Below are positions 55,529-64,000 of a DNA stretch of 64,000 bases, one piece after another. A program made the translations under genes and the position numbers. The notes under the pieces are model-generated. The model searched no databases. It saw only the letters and a list, made by a program, of their open reading frames with translations, and was not told the origin of the DNA. Positions within the stretch are counted from its first letter, which is position 1. Each line of letters starts with the position of its first letter. Origin of the DNA: Thelonectria olida (Eukaryota; Ascomycota; Sordariomycetes; Hypocreales; Nectriaceae); the NCBI GenBank assembly GCA_020736575.1, contig JAGPYM010000025.1, positions 62,001 through 126,000 on the forward strand, in the 5' to 3' direction.

Positions 55529-56569
55529 TTACAAATGAAGATGGGTTTTTATAACTGGTTTTCCATCCCGATAAGCATCCAAGACTGCATTAACATGGCT
55601 AGCTTCAAGACCCTCATGCACGGCATACGTGAGCGGTTTGAGCTTTTTAGTCTGTAGGTACTCAGGAACAAGTCCCCAAAATTGACCTGCAAGCTCGGGA
55701 TGTGCTTGCGAGCTGCCAAACACATTCCGCACATCAAAGCCAGCTTTCTTGCCCAATACCTTCGACTCATCGACTGGACCAAGAGGTAGTAGACGAGCCA
55801 GCGCGCCCTTCTTGTGGTTGGAGAGTGCGTTGAGGGCAAGAATCTGTCCATCTGGAGGGTTCACCGGGTCGAACGCGTAGACCAGATCATCACCAACCAC
55901 CTTTTTGACACGACCGAGAACAGCATCAAAGCCACCATGACGATCGATAACGTGGGTAGCTCCAAAACCCTTCAACTCGGTTTCGTTACCGCCAACGACC
56001 ACAATGCGGCCGATCCCCGCAAGTCTAGCCAGTTGGACTCCAAATTTGCCGCAATTCGAGCCACCACCGACAATGAGAATCGATGCATTAGCGTAGTCAA
56101 AATCTCCTGCTGTCGGCGACCATGGAGCCGGGATTTCAAGAACCTTAAACAAGGCGACCAGAGGCGCAATGATATTGGTCGGCAAGGTTGCAGCCTCGTC
56201 ATCTGTGATTGAGTCTGGGATCTTGGCCATAGACCCGACTGCTGCCAGAGCATACTCCTGCAAGCCGTTCTGCAAAGAACCGGGTGCAAAGACAGCCTGA
56301 GAAACAATTCGATCCCCGACTGTGATATCGGCCACACCCTCTCCAACTTTTGTGACCTTTCCGACGACGTCGTTGGCGAGGACTGCCGGAAGGGATTGGG
56401 AGATAAACAGACCGGTATCCCGGGACTTCCAGTCATGAGGGTTGAGACCTGCGACAGTGACCTTGATTTGCACCTGGTTTGGACCGGGCTCAGGAACGGC
56501 ACGGTCGTTCACAAGAACGGCCGGCTTGCCGACTTCAGTAATAAGAAGCGCCTTTTGTGTGGGAGCCAT
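55529..56569 (-). CDS. Medium-chain reductase, zinc-type/enoyl-reductase-like
   Basis: Intronless, 346 aa, complete. N-terminal GroES-like domain: KALLITEVGKPAVLV, VAGLNPHDWKSRDTG, ANDVVGKVTKVGEGV and VGDRIV. The nucleotide-binding motif is SILIVGGGSNCGKFGVQLARL, here with GGGSNCG in place of the usual AxxGxVG. The Cys/His zinc ligands of classical alcohol dehydrogenases are absent, so this belongs with fungal trans-enoyl reductases and related MDR oxidoreductases that reduce C=C or C=O with NADPH. The C-terminus KPVIKTHLHL is typical (substrate-loop closure). Such genes may act in secondary metabolism, but no synthase is adjacent; two regulators flank it (51976-54798 and 57617-59338). Confidence 0.88.
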   Translation of the reverse strand: MAPTQKALLITEVGKPAVLVNDRAVPEPGPNQVQIKVTVAGLNPHDWKSRDTGLFISQSLPAVLANDVVGKVTKVGEGVADITVGDRIVSQAVFAPGSLQNGLQEYALAAVGSMAKIPDSITDDEAATLPTNIIAPLVALFKVLEIPAPWSPTAGDFDYANASILIVGGGSNCGKFGVQLARLAGIGRIVVVGGNETELKGFGATHVIDRHGGFDAVLGRVKKVVGDDLVYAFDPVNPPDGQILALNALSNHKKGALARLLPLGPVDESKVLGKKAGFDVRNVFGSSQAHPELAGQFWGLVPEYLQTKKLKPLTYAVHEGLEASHVNAVLDAYRDGKPVIKTHLHL

Positions 56570-57616
56570 GGTTTGAGTGCGGTTTTCTTGTTTGTCGAGT
56601 TGAATTTAATCTCGATCAATAAAGATGCTGAGGATCATACCCCAAACTCAGTGAAGCGGGCACAATAAATACTTTCTCCGGAGCACCTGGCCCTTTTGGC
56701 CTCCTGTCTTACCAATGCTTGATCAATGGCGCCACACATTGCATTACTAATTTGAAGGCCATAAACGGCAAATGGTGTTTTCGAGCTGCATAGGCGCTAA
56801 AACATCTGGTCTATCGATTAGTGATTCCCTGGATCGGCTCGATGACAAACCGTTTTGGACTTGGCAAAACTGGTGGGTCTGTCTGCTAAATAGACCAGCC
56901 TTCCCAATCGTGGTATGGTCTGCCCTCAGCCAACAAGGGAATGCTTGTCGAGCTCGAAGATAGACCTTCAAGCTCAGTCACTCAAGGTCACTCATTCTGC
57001 CCGTTTTAACCGGGTCCTTTATTTGAAAAGGTTGCTAAGAAAAGACTGACTATTGTTAGAAAATAGGCTGTTTTGTCAGAAACCTTTGTACACATCTGGA
57101 TCACTACCAAGCCTCTTGATAAAGACAAAACATCTTGATAAAACATATCGATAGATGCAACCTAGGCTCTTAAAACTGGTCACTTCTAGCCCTTGAGGCA
57201 GTCAGGGCAGCCGGAATAGCCTCATATAGCTAGACCAATAGCTAGACCAATAGCTAATAGCTAAAAGCAGCCGCCAGCAAAGGCAGCAGCAGCCCGGGTG
57301 CCTGACATCGCTATAGCAGCCCGGCTTTCAGAAGCGTCAGGCCACTATAGAGGCCTTCAGAGGGGTCTCAGAGCTTTGAAATGGATGTCTTCTGGGCTGA
57401 GACGGGAGGTACTCAGATACCTTGGGCAGCTTGTGTGGGGCTGGAAGTCACTTTGTCGCTTTTTGACAATCGGAATTTACTTTGTTATCGAGCAGATCAG
57501 GATTAACGCCCGTTATGTGCTGACTAATCGCACGTCAGAGCTCTTCCAACAAGAAATTCTCCTTCCCCTCTGCGTCAGATAGGACCTAATGTGATAGGCA
57601 ACAGACTTCTGAAACC
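56570..57616. repeat. Intergenic with AGCTAG-type relic repeats
   Basis: Promoter of the reductase (leftward) up to about 56800. 57060-57330 is low-complexity: TCTTGATAAA units at 57114-57145, then tandem ATAGCTAGACCA units at 57226-57257 and AGCAGC stretches. It is similar in style to 36895-37150. No gene supported. Confidence 0.45.
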
Positions 57617-59338
57617 ATGAACCGTGAGGACCAAAGGCGTGGCGCAAACAGGATGGCCTTGGTTAGACATCAAGCTGAGGCATCCCTGGACGGAGCAGTT
57701 CGGAAGGATGAAACTGACGAGGAAGCGCCCAAGTTCGTGTTCGTTGACGTTTTTGGCCCCAACGGAGTGAAAGCTGCTACAAATAGACGACTAATCCACC
57801 AGCATGCTATGAAGGAGATTGGCAGGTCCCGAAGGCGCCCGAAGAGGAACGTCACAATTCCGCTTGATTTTGTGCCCTTGGAGACCTCGGAACGCACCAC
57901 AATAACATCCTCTTGGCCGGGTTGCATGTGGTTCGGATCCGGCCGGCTGGATCCCTTTCTACGTTTCCCCCTTGAATTGGATGCCACTGCGCGGGGCTTG
58001 GTTGCACACAGTGAGTGGCCCCAGCACCGCCTTATGTGTGGCCAATGATACGCAAACATGTCGAAACCCTCTGACTAACGTGGCTCTAGTTTTCGACGAC
58101 GAACTTGGCCACCAGCGCCCTCTACGGGACGCCTGGTTTACCGTAGGCCTACAAGATGAGGCCACATTCTCCCAGGTCCTTTCTAATTCTGCATTACACA
58201 TGGAAATCTTGCGCCACGGACGGGATGGTGTGCGAGAAACTCCAGACTCGATACGTTACTACACCAGGGCCATGGCGTCGGTACGCAGGAGAGTTGACAA
58301 GGCGAATACAAAGACCCTAGAGCACATTATCGGAGCTGTCACGGGCATGCTGGCCCACGCGGTAAGAATGATCAGCTGAAAAGTTTCGCTGTGCTTCGTA
58401 TGTCTAACAATGACCTCGCAGGATATTCTGGGCACCGACGACGAATGGATCACACATCACAAAGGCCTGCAACAGCTAGTGCGCGCGAGAGGAGGTATTT
58501 ACCTGCTTGAAACAAACGAAGCTTTGAGGCTTACGATATCATGGTAAGTAGCGTTGCCGGCCTGATGTGCCGCAGCTTCGTTTCTTCTTGAACCAATCCT
58601 GACTGTCAGGTACACTGCAGGTGTGAACTCCGAGGCACGTATCTGTTGGACCAAAGGCCGGTGTTCCCATTGCCACGACAATGGGTCAGATTTTCGACGC
58701 CACAAGTCTCATATCATTCCGACCCGAAGATGTTGGAACACACGGGACGTCTCCGCCGGATGTGGTCAGAAGGAAACCTATCCGACTCGGAGTGGCAGAG
58801 TGTGTATGCGGATATCGCCGCCTTTTCGTTTCTGAGCTTCAAGGATTACAAAGACACTAATGAACAAGCCAAGATGTCCGGCGACATTGGTGCATGGTCA
58901 AACCCACTAATCCATCGCCTCTTGGGCTGGCGACCAGCGGAGGCAACAGTGTCCCGGGATACGATTATCCAGGAAACCTGTCGGCTGGGCGCCCTTCTTT
59001 ATCTCGTCCCCGTATGGCGTTTCTTTGGGGTGTCTCCCGTCTTTTCCCGAGTCCATAGACAAAAGATGAAAGCCGTCATTGCCGACCACGATGTGGAATG
59101 GTCGCACGCGTGGGTCACCAAGCTGTGGTCACTGTATATGGGTGGGGTCGAGGCGCTCGATTCGGCGGATGAGGATTGGTATGTCGGAGAAATCGTAGAT
59201 ACTCTGGTCAATAATGACATCAGAGACTGGGAAACGGGACTGGAGCGGGTTAAAGACATACTGTGGTTTGAGTGCCTCTTTGTCGACGGGAATGATCGCC
59301 TTGGAGCGAAAGTGAGCGCCATACTCGGCAACCGATAG
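57617..59338 (+). CDS. Fungal_trans_2 regulator-like protein without zinc cluster
   Basis: join(57617..58010,58090..58361,58422..58543,58621..59338), 501 aa. All phases agree; introns are 60-79 nt. The N-terminus carries the signature FVFVDVFGPNGVKAATNRR and a basic stretch (RSRRRPKRN) but no C6 cluster. The rest matches the fungal_trans_2 (PF11951) layout: AWFTVGLQDEATFSQVLSNS, DDEWITHHKGLQQLVRARGG (a hallmark segment), LLDQRPVFPLP and CLFVDGNDRLGAKV near the C-terminus. Proteins of this type are widespread in ascomycetes and are probably DNA-binding-deficient regulators or cofactors. Intact gene. Confidence 0.85.
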
Positions 59339-59610
59339 CATATCAACGCACTTAGAAGGATACACTCCCTGTAGTCCCAGCATTCGGCCCTAAGGCGTCT
59401 CGAGAAAACGGCCCGAATTCATTACCATTTTACAAGGACAGTGCATTCGCAATATATGCCGTGGCGGTTTCTGGGATACTGTAAGCCATACTAGCAGCCA
59501 TCGTTCCAGTCAGGCGCAGCCTGGAGAACCCCACTCAAATGATGCGCTTCTGCAACCTGAGGACACCTATTGCCCGATTAGGGGGTAGTCAGCGACTGAC
59601 TAATCATTGA

Positions 59611-59619
59611 CCTAAACTA
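59611..59619. repeat. 9-bp target-site duplication, left copy
   Basis: CCTAAACTA immediately left of the element, repeated exactly at 60484-60492. Confidence 0.93.
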
Positions 59620-59734
59620 GGAGCCCAATAGGCGCACGGGTCCGTACACGCACGGGTCCCTGCTTAGTCAGTAACATCCTAGCATACCCCGCCAGCGGCC
59701 AGCTTCCCTTTACCGCCAACGCAGTCGCCATCAC
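59620..59734 (+). repeat. Left terminal inverted repeat of the MULE derivative
   Basis: 115 bp, reverse complement of 60369-60483 with one mismatch. It contains internal direct repeats of CGCACGGGTCC and GCACGGGTCCC spaced 14 bp apart, typical of transposase-binding sites. Confidence 0.95.
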
Positions 59735-59777
59735 AGCACAGCAAGTAATTCAGAGGAAAAAAAAATGGAATGTGGAA

Positions 59778-60338
59778 TTAGCTCACTTGTTTTAATGGGC
59801 AAGTCTTCGCGCCTCTTCTATGACCTTGTATATGGCATTCGCTGCATGTAGGCAGGGTTTTTGCTACGGTACTAGGCACCTCTGTACCACTTGCCCTGGC
59901 TGTAGTTGGGTTGAGGGTTTCTGGGGGTTTGGTAGTGGCTAACCCCGCTGTAGTCGGGTTGGGAGTCCCTTGGGACTCGGTGGTGACTGGTCTGTTGATA
60001 CGTAAATTCGGCTCGTGATTGTGTTGGGAAAACCGGGCTTCAGTACGGTGCTTGAGATGCCAAGTATCGGCCCAAGTCTCTTTAGCTATTACTGAAAATG
60101 GACACCCAGTGCCTCGAGGAGTTGTAATTCGTTGCTGTTCTTTTGGTGCATTCGGAGGGCGACGAAATCGATCGCATGAGTACGTGATTGTACGTCGACC
60201 AGCTTTGTCGATAGTTGATCTTCTGATTATAAAATTATAGCCTTTAGCCATTGCCCAAATATTAATAGCTAGAGATAAATCTTCTTGCGATAAAAATATC
60301 TCTTCGGGAGGAAGGCTATCGTCAGGAAACGAAGCCAT
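59778..60338 (-). CDS. FAR1-like DNA-binding plus zinc-knuckle protein in a MULE
   Basis: 186 aa, intact, entirely between the inverted repeats of the element. Residues 15-110 resemble the N-terminal DNA-binding domain of fungal MULE (Hop-like) transposases, a FAR1/WRKY-GCM1-type zinc fold: INIWAMAKGYNFIIRRST, ITYSCDRFRRPPNAPKE with Cys55, RGTGCPFSV with Cys79 and ARFSQHNHEP with His106 and His108. A Thr/Pro linker with a repeated NPTTA unit follows, then a C-terminal zinc knuckle CSECHIQGHRRGAKTC (C-X2-C-X4-H-X6-C). The DDE catalytic core between these parts is missing. Most likely an internally deleted transposase that kept both zinc modules; it could still bind element ends and act as a repressor, which is inference. 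Confidence 0.85.
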   Translation of the reverse strand: MASFPDDSLPPEEIFLSQEDLSLAINIWAMAKGYNFIIRRSTIDKAGRRTITYSCDRFRRPPNAPKEQQRITTPRGTGCPFSVIAKETWADTWHLKHRTEARFSQHNHEPNLRINRPVTTESQGTPNPTTAGLATTKPPETLNPTTARASGTEVPSTVAKTLPTCSECHIQGHRRGAKTCPLKQVS

Positions 60339-60368
60339 TTTGTGGACGAGTATGGAGTTGTAAAGGGG

Positions 60369-60483
60369 GTGATGGCGACTGCGTTGGCGGTAAAGGGAAG
60401 CTGGCCGCTGGCGGGGTATGCTTGGATGTTACTGACTAAGCAGGGACCCGTGCGTGTACGGACCCGTGCGCCTATTGGGCTCC
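60369..60483 (-). repeat. Right terminal inverted repeat of the MULE derivative
   Basis: 115 bp mate of 59620-59734. The 186-codon ORF starts 30 bp inside this arm, so the arm probably carries its promoter. Confidence 0.95.
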
Positions 60484-60492
60484 CCTAAACTA
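60484..60492. repeat. 9-bp target-site duplication, right copy
   Basis: CCTAAACTA immediately right of the element, identical to 59611-59619. Confidence 0.93.
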
Positions 60493-60840
60493 CGGGTGAC
60501 GAATCGTTTGTTCGGTCCACGCCGACGCGCTGTCTGTCCGTGTGCTAAGCAAGGGCTGACGTTCAAATCTGAATTAGACTGCGTTATCAATTCCGTCAAT
60601 CAGAGGTACAGGAATTTCGTCGAAGAAAGGGCTCCGAATACTTAAAAGTGGCGGCAGCGCTGTTGCAAAAGCCTTGGAGAATGTATCAGAACATCAGAGC
60701 ATCACAGCATCACGACAGTCACTGTCTGGCAACTGGAATACGAACTTATATTTCCACAGCTGGGAGACCATTGCACCAATCACTACAAACTCAGCCTCAT
60801 AATCACCCTTTGTGTTAGACCACCCAAATATTTGTTCAAA

Positions 60841-61870
60841 ATGGAGTCCCTTCCCGTAGACTTCTTCGTCAAGAGCATGCAGTTCACCAAGAATGTCTCT
60901 CGCGACCAGTACCCTTCGATTGACCCAAAAGATCCTGACCTCTCAATGGCCGGCAAGGTGGTCATCATTACTGGCGCCAGCAAGGGCATCGGCGCGAGGG
61001 TAAATATGCTGCCTGCCACCCCAGAATATGGAGCGAAGCTTACAATAGTCTTGCGTAGGGATTCGTTCCTGCCTTCGCCAAAGCTGGTGCAAAGGCTCTT
61101 ATTTTAGTAGCGCGGGACATCCAGAGGCTAAAGGAGGTTGCCACCAAGGTCAAGGAGATCAACCCAAGCGTTGAGACGTTGACCTTCTCATTGGACATCT
61201 CCGATAACAAGGCTGTCAAAGGCCTTTATGAGAAGATTAAGACTGACTATGGACACGCGGATATCCTTATCAACAACGCCGGATTGATGAAGGCGCAAGG
61301 GAACATCAAAGATCTTGACCCGGAAGTGTGGATTGAGGATCTAGTATGCCAATCCCATCCCCGCCCTCCACAGATGTTCAGTTCGCACACATACTAACTC
61401 TGAATAAACAGTCGCTCAACACGCAGGGCACATTCCTGTTCACGACCTACTTCCTCAAGTCGCTTCCTTCCGATGACACAAAGGCTACCATTATCAACAT
61501 GACGAGCGGCATGGCCTATGGCATATTCCCCGGCGCAAGTGCTTACTCTATTGGCAAGCTCAACAACCTCCAGCTTGCGGCTCTGGTCGCCGCCGAGAAC
61601 CCCAACGTCACAGCTATAGCGCTCCACCCTGGCGTCGTCATGACTGACATGCTGGCGCCTGAGTTCAAGCGGTTTGCCTTTGACACACCCGAGCTTGTGG
61701 GGGGGACAGCAGTCTGGTTGGCTACCGAAAAAGCGAAGTTCCTGAGTGGTAGATTTGTCGGTTGTAACTGGAATGTAGATGACCTGTATGAAAGGAGAGA
61801 GGAGATCCAGAGCGGAAAGCTTCTACAGATCGATCTCACCGGCACATTCGGCGCCGATCAATTCAATTAG
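60841..61870 (+). CDS. Short-chain dehydrogenase/reductase
   Basis: join(60841..60999,61059..61343,61412..61870), 300 aa. Introns are 59 and 68 nt, both phase 0; the second has branch point TACTAACTC. Classical SDR signatures: cofactor motif VVIITGASKGIGAR (TGxxxGIG), ILINNAGLM (NNAG), catalytic Ser in IINMTSGMA and the catalytic YxxxK in ASAYSIGKLNNLQL. After LHPGVVMTDM comes a normal substrate-binding tail. The position after the second strand (LILVARDIQRL) favours NADP(H). An N-terminal extension of about 35 residues precedes the Rossmann fold. It lies 350 bp from the MULE derivative. Substrate unknown. Confidence 0.9.
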
Positions 61871-62941
61871 ACGAGAAGGAATATTGAGCTACCTAGAAAT
61901 CAACAAACATAACCGATATTAGAGTAATACTGATCGTTAGTCGAGCTCTGAGGGTAGATTTTACATACTATTAAGCACACGGCATAATACTTTTTCCAAT
62001 TTTGAAGTAATCACGCTATCCATTTCACTGCCATAAGGTAATAGCTCTGTTTAGCCTCGTGCATTAATACTGCTACTTGAGGAGACTGTAATGGCTGGAA
62101 AGTTAATAACACGCGAATTTTGACTCGTTCATGCTGCCGATCCCCCATAGTTGTATGGCTACAAAGCAAGCATAGAGTCTTTCTACGCAGAACTCAAACT
62201 ACAGAGAGCTTTGCCAGGACTTGGTTTGTGGAATCCTAAATTGGTATGGAGCTATTACTTTATGCCAGTTAAAGGGATAGAAAGATTTGAGCAGATACTA
62301 TAGTAATAAATGGGCAGGAATCTATTATAATTGTTTTAAAAAGAATAAAAAATAAAAGGACAACCCGATTTTTTTATAATAGGTAGTAATAATACACTTA
62401 TGTGTATATAAAGGTATATATTTTACATATAATAATCTAATATAATAAGAGATATAATTAAATATAAAGGTACTAAATATAAAAGAAATAAATAAGTTTT
62501 ATATATAGCATTTTATTATTATAAAACTATTAAATAATTTTTAAATATTTTATTATTTAAACTTTAATATTTTAATCTTTTTACTAATATAAACTTAAAA
62601 CTCTCTAGTTTTATATATTAAAGTTAACTAGATTATTATATTAATTATTTAAATTAAATCTTATTAATATTATATAATCTTATTTTAATAAACTATATTT
62701 TTAGTATTAAAAATAAAATATTAAATACTTAAAAAAAATTAGCTTTTAACCAGGCCTATTATATTATATATTAAATTAAACTAGTTATTAAAAGTGAAAT
62801 TATAAGGCTTTAAATAATTATAAAAGCACTATATAAAATATAAACAGCTTAGCGCAAAGGCCCTCCCGGGTGTGTCCCCCCGGGCGAAATAAAGTACTAC
62901 TACTACTACTACTACTACTAATCTAGGCTCTCTATTCCATC
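61871..62941. repeat. AT-rich block with LINE-like tail
   Basis: 62240-62850 is among the most AT-rich DNA in the window, with almost no G or C. It is followed abruptly by a GC-rich piece (GCGCAAAGGCCCTCCCGGG, 62852-62885), then AATAAAG and a (TAC)8 tail. A unique 3' end followed by an A/T-type signal and a short microsatellite is what the end of a fungal non-LTR retrotransposon looks like. The AT-rich body would be its mutated remainder. Inference; no ORF survives. Confidence 0.45.
62895..62920 (+). repeat. (TAC)8 microsatellite
   Basis: Eight perfect TAC units right after AATAAAG. Possibly the terminal simple repeat of a LINE relic. Confidence 0.9.
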
Positions 62942-63991
62942 TCACTTACTGTCTCCGGCAGCATCCGTGATCGTAGCCGTGTTTCCAGCGGTCGTGAAGG
63001 GATCGGGAATAAGGGACTGGTTCTCGCCGCTAGGCTCACCCGCCGTCGGCTTCCGAGAAAAACTCACCTGACTGGCACTGCTCAAAGTAAACGCCACGCC
63101 GGCGGTTGCCAACGGGAGTATACCGGTGAGGCCTCCGGCAACGGCCATGCCCGTGCCTGCAAGGGCGCCCAGGAAGGGAAGCAGGTTCTTCCTCATCACG
63201 TCCCTCTTCCGCAGCTTCTGGACGCTGTCCGATGTCTGTGACATCTGCTCGTTGTTTTCCGTCTGCATCTCAACCAACTGCTCTTGGAACAGCTTCTCCT
63301 CCTCGTCAATTTGTTGATACTCCTTCTCCACGCTCGTCCTCCTGCGGCGCCCAGTGCTGATATCCTCATCGAGCCTTGCCCTCCGCCGAGTCCACTCTTT
63401 GCGCTCTGCTTCGAGCAAGGACTGGTTGCTCTTTAGATCTTCTTCCAGCCGTCGATACTCCCGCCTACTCCGCTCAAGCTCAGCTGCAAGTCGTTCTTGT
63501 TCTCGGCGTACAGTGGTGGCAACCTTGGCATATGCCTTTTCTCTTTCAGCAAAGAGTCCTAGAATGGACATTCCAAGCTCTCGCTGTGCAGACTTCATGC
63601 TCTCCACATCTCTCTTTAGGTCAGCGAGGGAGGAATCAATTTGGTGCTGTGATCCCCTTTCGCGCGTGACCAACTCCTCAGACATTTTCACTTCCGCTGC
63701 CCTGTACTCCTCGATGAGCACTCGCCCTGCCGTCGTCTCCTTCAGCGGCTTTTCTTCATCAACGATCTCTCGCTGGATGAGCAGAGACCTGTAGCCCCCT
63801 CTTTCACTCCGGTCAACGAGCTCGTCGACAATGGAGAGCGCTGATGAACCATCCCCACGCCATCTCTTGGTTCTACTCCCGTGTCGACAGAGGCGGCCCC
63901 AAAAGTCGTCCGTGGATACCAGTCGTGATTCTCGGAGCAGTTCTTGGGGATCGATGACCGTATCTCCCCACATGGTCGTGACGAGAGACAC
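62942..63991 (-). CDS. C-terminal part of GTPase, coiled-coil, membrane protein
   Basis: The open frame reads leftward from the window edge to the stop at 62942 (349 codons shown; the gene must begin beyond 64000). The first residues VTTMWGD, then FWGRLCRHGSRTKRWRGDGS and ALSIVDELVD, match the end of the G domain (the TTMW-type G4 segment) of fungal AIG1-like or 50S-binding-GTPase-like P-loop proteins. Residues 100-250 form a long highly charged coiled coil (EQERLAAELERSRREYRRLE). Residues 270-305 contain two hydrophobic stretches (LPFLGALAGTGMAVAGGL, then ILPLATAGVAFTL), a likely membrane hairpin. A Ser/Thr/Pro tail follows. Probably a membrane-tethered GTPase of unknown role. Confidence 0.65.
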   Translation of the reverse strand: MSLVTTMWGDTVIDPQELLRESRLVSTDDFWGRLCRHGSRTKRWRGDGSSALSIVDELVDRSERGGYRSLLIQREIVDEEKPLKETTAGRVLIEEYRAAEVKMSEELVTRERGSQHQIDSSLADLKRDVESMKSAQRELGMSILGLFAEREKAYAKVATTVRREQERLAAELERSRREYRRLEEDLKSNQSLLEAERKEWTRRRARLDEDISTGRRRRTSVEKEYQQIDEEEKLFQEQLVEMQTENNEQMSQTSDSVQKLRKRDVMRKNLLPFLGALAGTGMAVAGGLTGILPLATAGVAFTLSSASQVSFSRKPTAGEPSGENQSLIPDPFTTAGNTATITDAAGDSK

Positions 63992-64000
63992 GCGAGAGGC

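Larger units (their letters stand above)
59620..60483. mobile_element. MULE-type DNA transposon derivative, 864 bp
   Basis: Complete element with 115-bp terminal inverted repeats (59620-59734 and 60369-60483) that differ at a single position (CCTAG versus CCAAG arms). Ends are GGAGCCCAATAGG...CCTATTGGGCTCC. It is flanked by a perfect 9-bp target duplication, in the range typical of Mutator-like elements. The interior (634 bp) holds one leftward ORF of 186 codons and lacks room for a transposase catalytic domain, so the element is non-autonomous. Near-identity of the arms implies recent mobility. Confidence 0.92.

Overview
The window reads as nuclear DNA of a filamentous ascomycete (Pezizomycotina, probably Sordariomycetes). 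Most genes carry 50-90 nt GT..AG introns with CTRAC-like branch points. The families are typical of that group: a GAF-containing hybrid histidine kinase, a CFEM/PTH11-like receptor, several Zn2Cys6 or fungal_trans_2 regulators, a Clr5-ankyrin protein, NmrA-like and SDR enzymes and secreted peptidases. Gene-rich stretches alternate with very AT-rich blocks and relics of mobile DNA. No rRNA, CRISPR or convincing tRNA was seen.

Layout. 0.4-12.5 kb is an ordinary block: a four-TM protein, two F-box-like proteins, a GNAT acetyltransferase, a 1012-aa hybrid histidine kinase (frames joined by two introns) and a CFEM-type seven-TM receptor. 14.2-21.4 kb is a decayed cluster: a Zn2Cys6 regulator split in two by a segment carrying an aminoglycoside-phosphotransferase-like gene, a cytochrome P450 of normal length with two in-frame stops and a damaged heme loop, and an MFS sugar/quinate-type transporter with a premature stop. 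23.3-24.7 kb holds an intact secreted M28 leucine aminopeptidase. 25.3-31.2 kb has an unknown 616-aa protein directly abutting the 3' end of a heavily frameshifted amidase pseudogene, which is divergent from a decayed fungal_trans_2 regulator.

32.9-36.5 kb is a Clr5-ankyrin protein of about 20 repeats with one apparent frameshift in a G run and an in-frame 9-bp minisatellite. 37.7-43.8 kb has an NmrA-like reductase, a small secreted HExxH protein and a secreted M14 carboxypeptidase. 45-50 kb has an intact Zn2Cys6 regulator, a Mid2-like single-pass protein with a frameshift, and a multi-pass membrane protein. 52-62 kb has two more regulators, a medium-chain zinc-type reductase, an SDR and, at 59,620-60,483, a complete 864-bp Mutator-like (MULE) element. 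That element has 115-bp inverted repeats, a perfect 9-bp target duplication and an intact 186-aa ORF joining a FAR1-like DNA-binding domain to a zinc knuckle without the catalytic core. The window ends in an AT-rich block with a LINE-like tail and the C-terminal part of a GTPase-coiled-coil-membrane protein that runs off the right edge.

How the parts fit. Regulator, P450 and transporter at 14-21 kb look like one small catabolic or secondary-metabolic cluster that was lost as a unit. Amidase and regulator at 27-31 kb look like a second regulated pair that decayed together. Several inferred disabling changes are C-to-T or G-to-A transitions, and five AT-rich tracts are present. Both fit past repeat-induced point mutation or relaxed constraint, but the ancestral codons are inferred from family consensus, not from an alignment.
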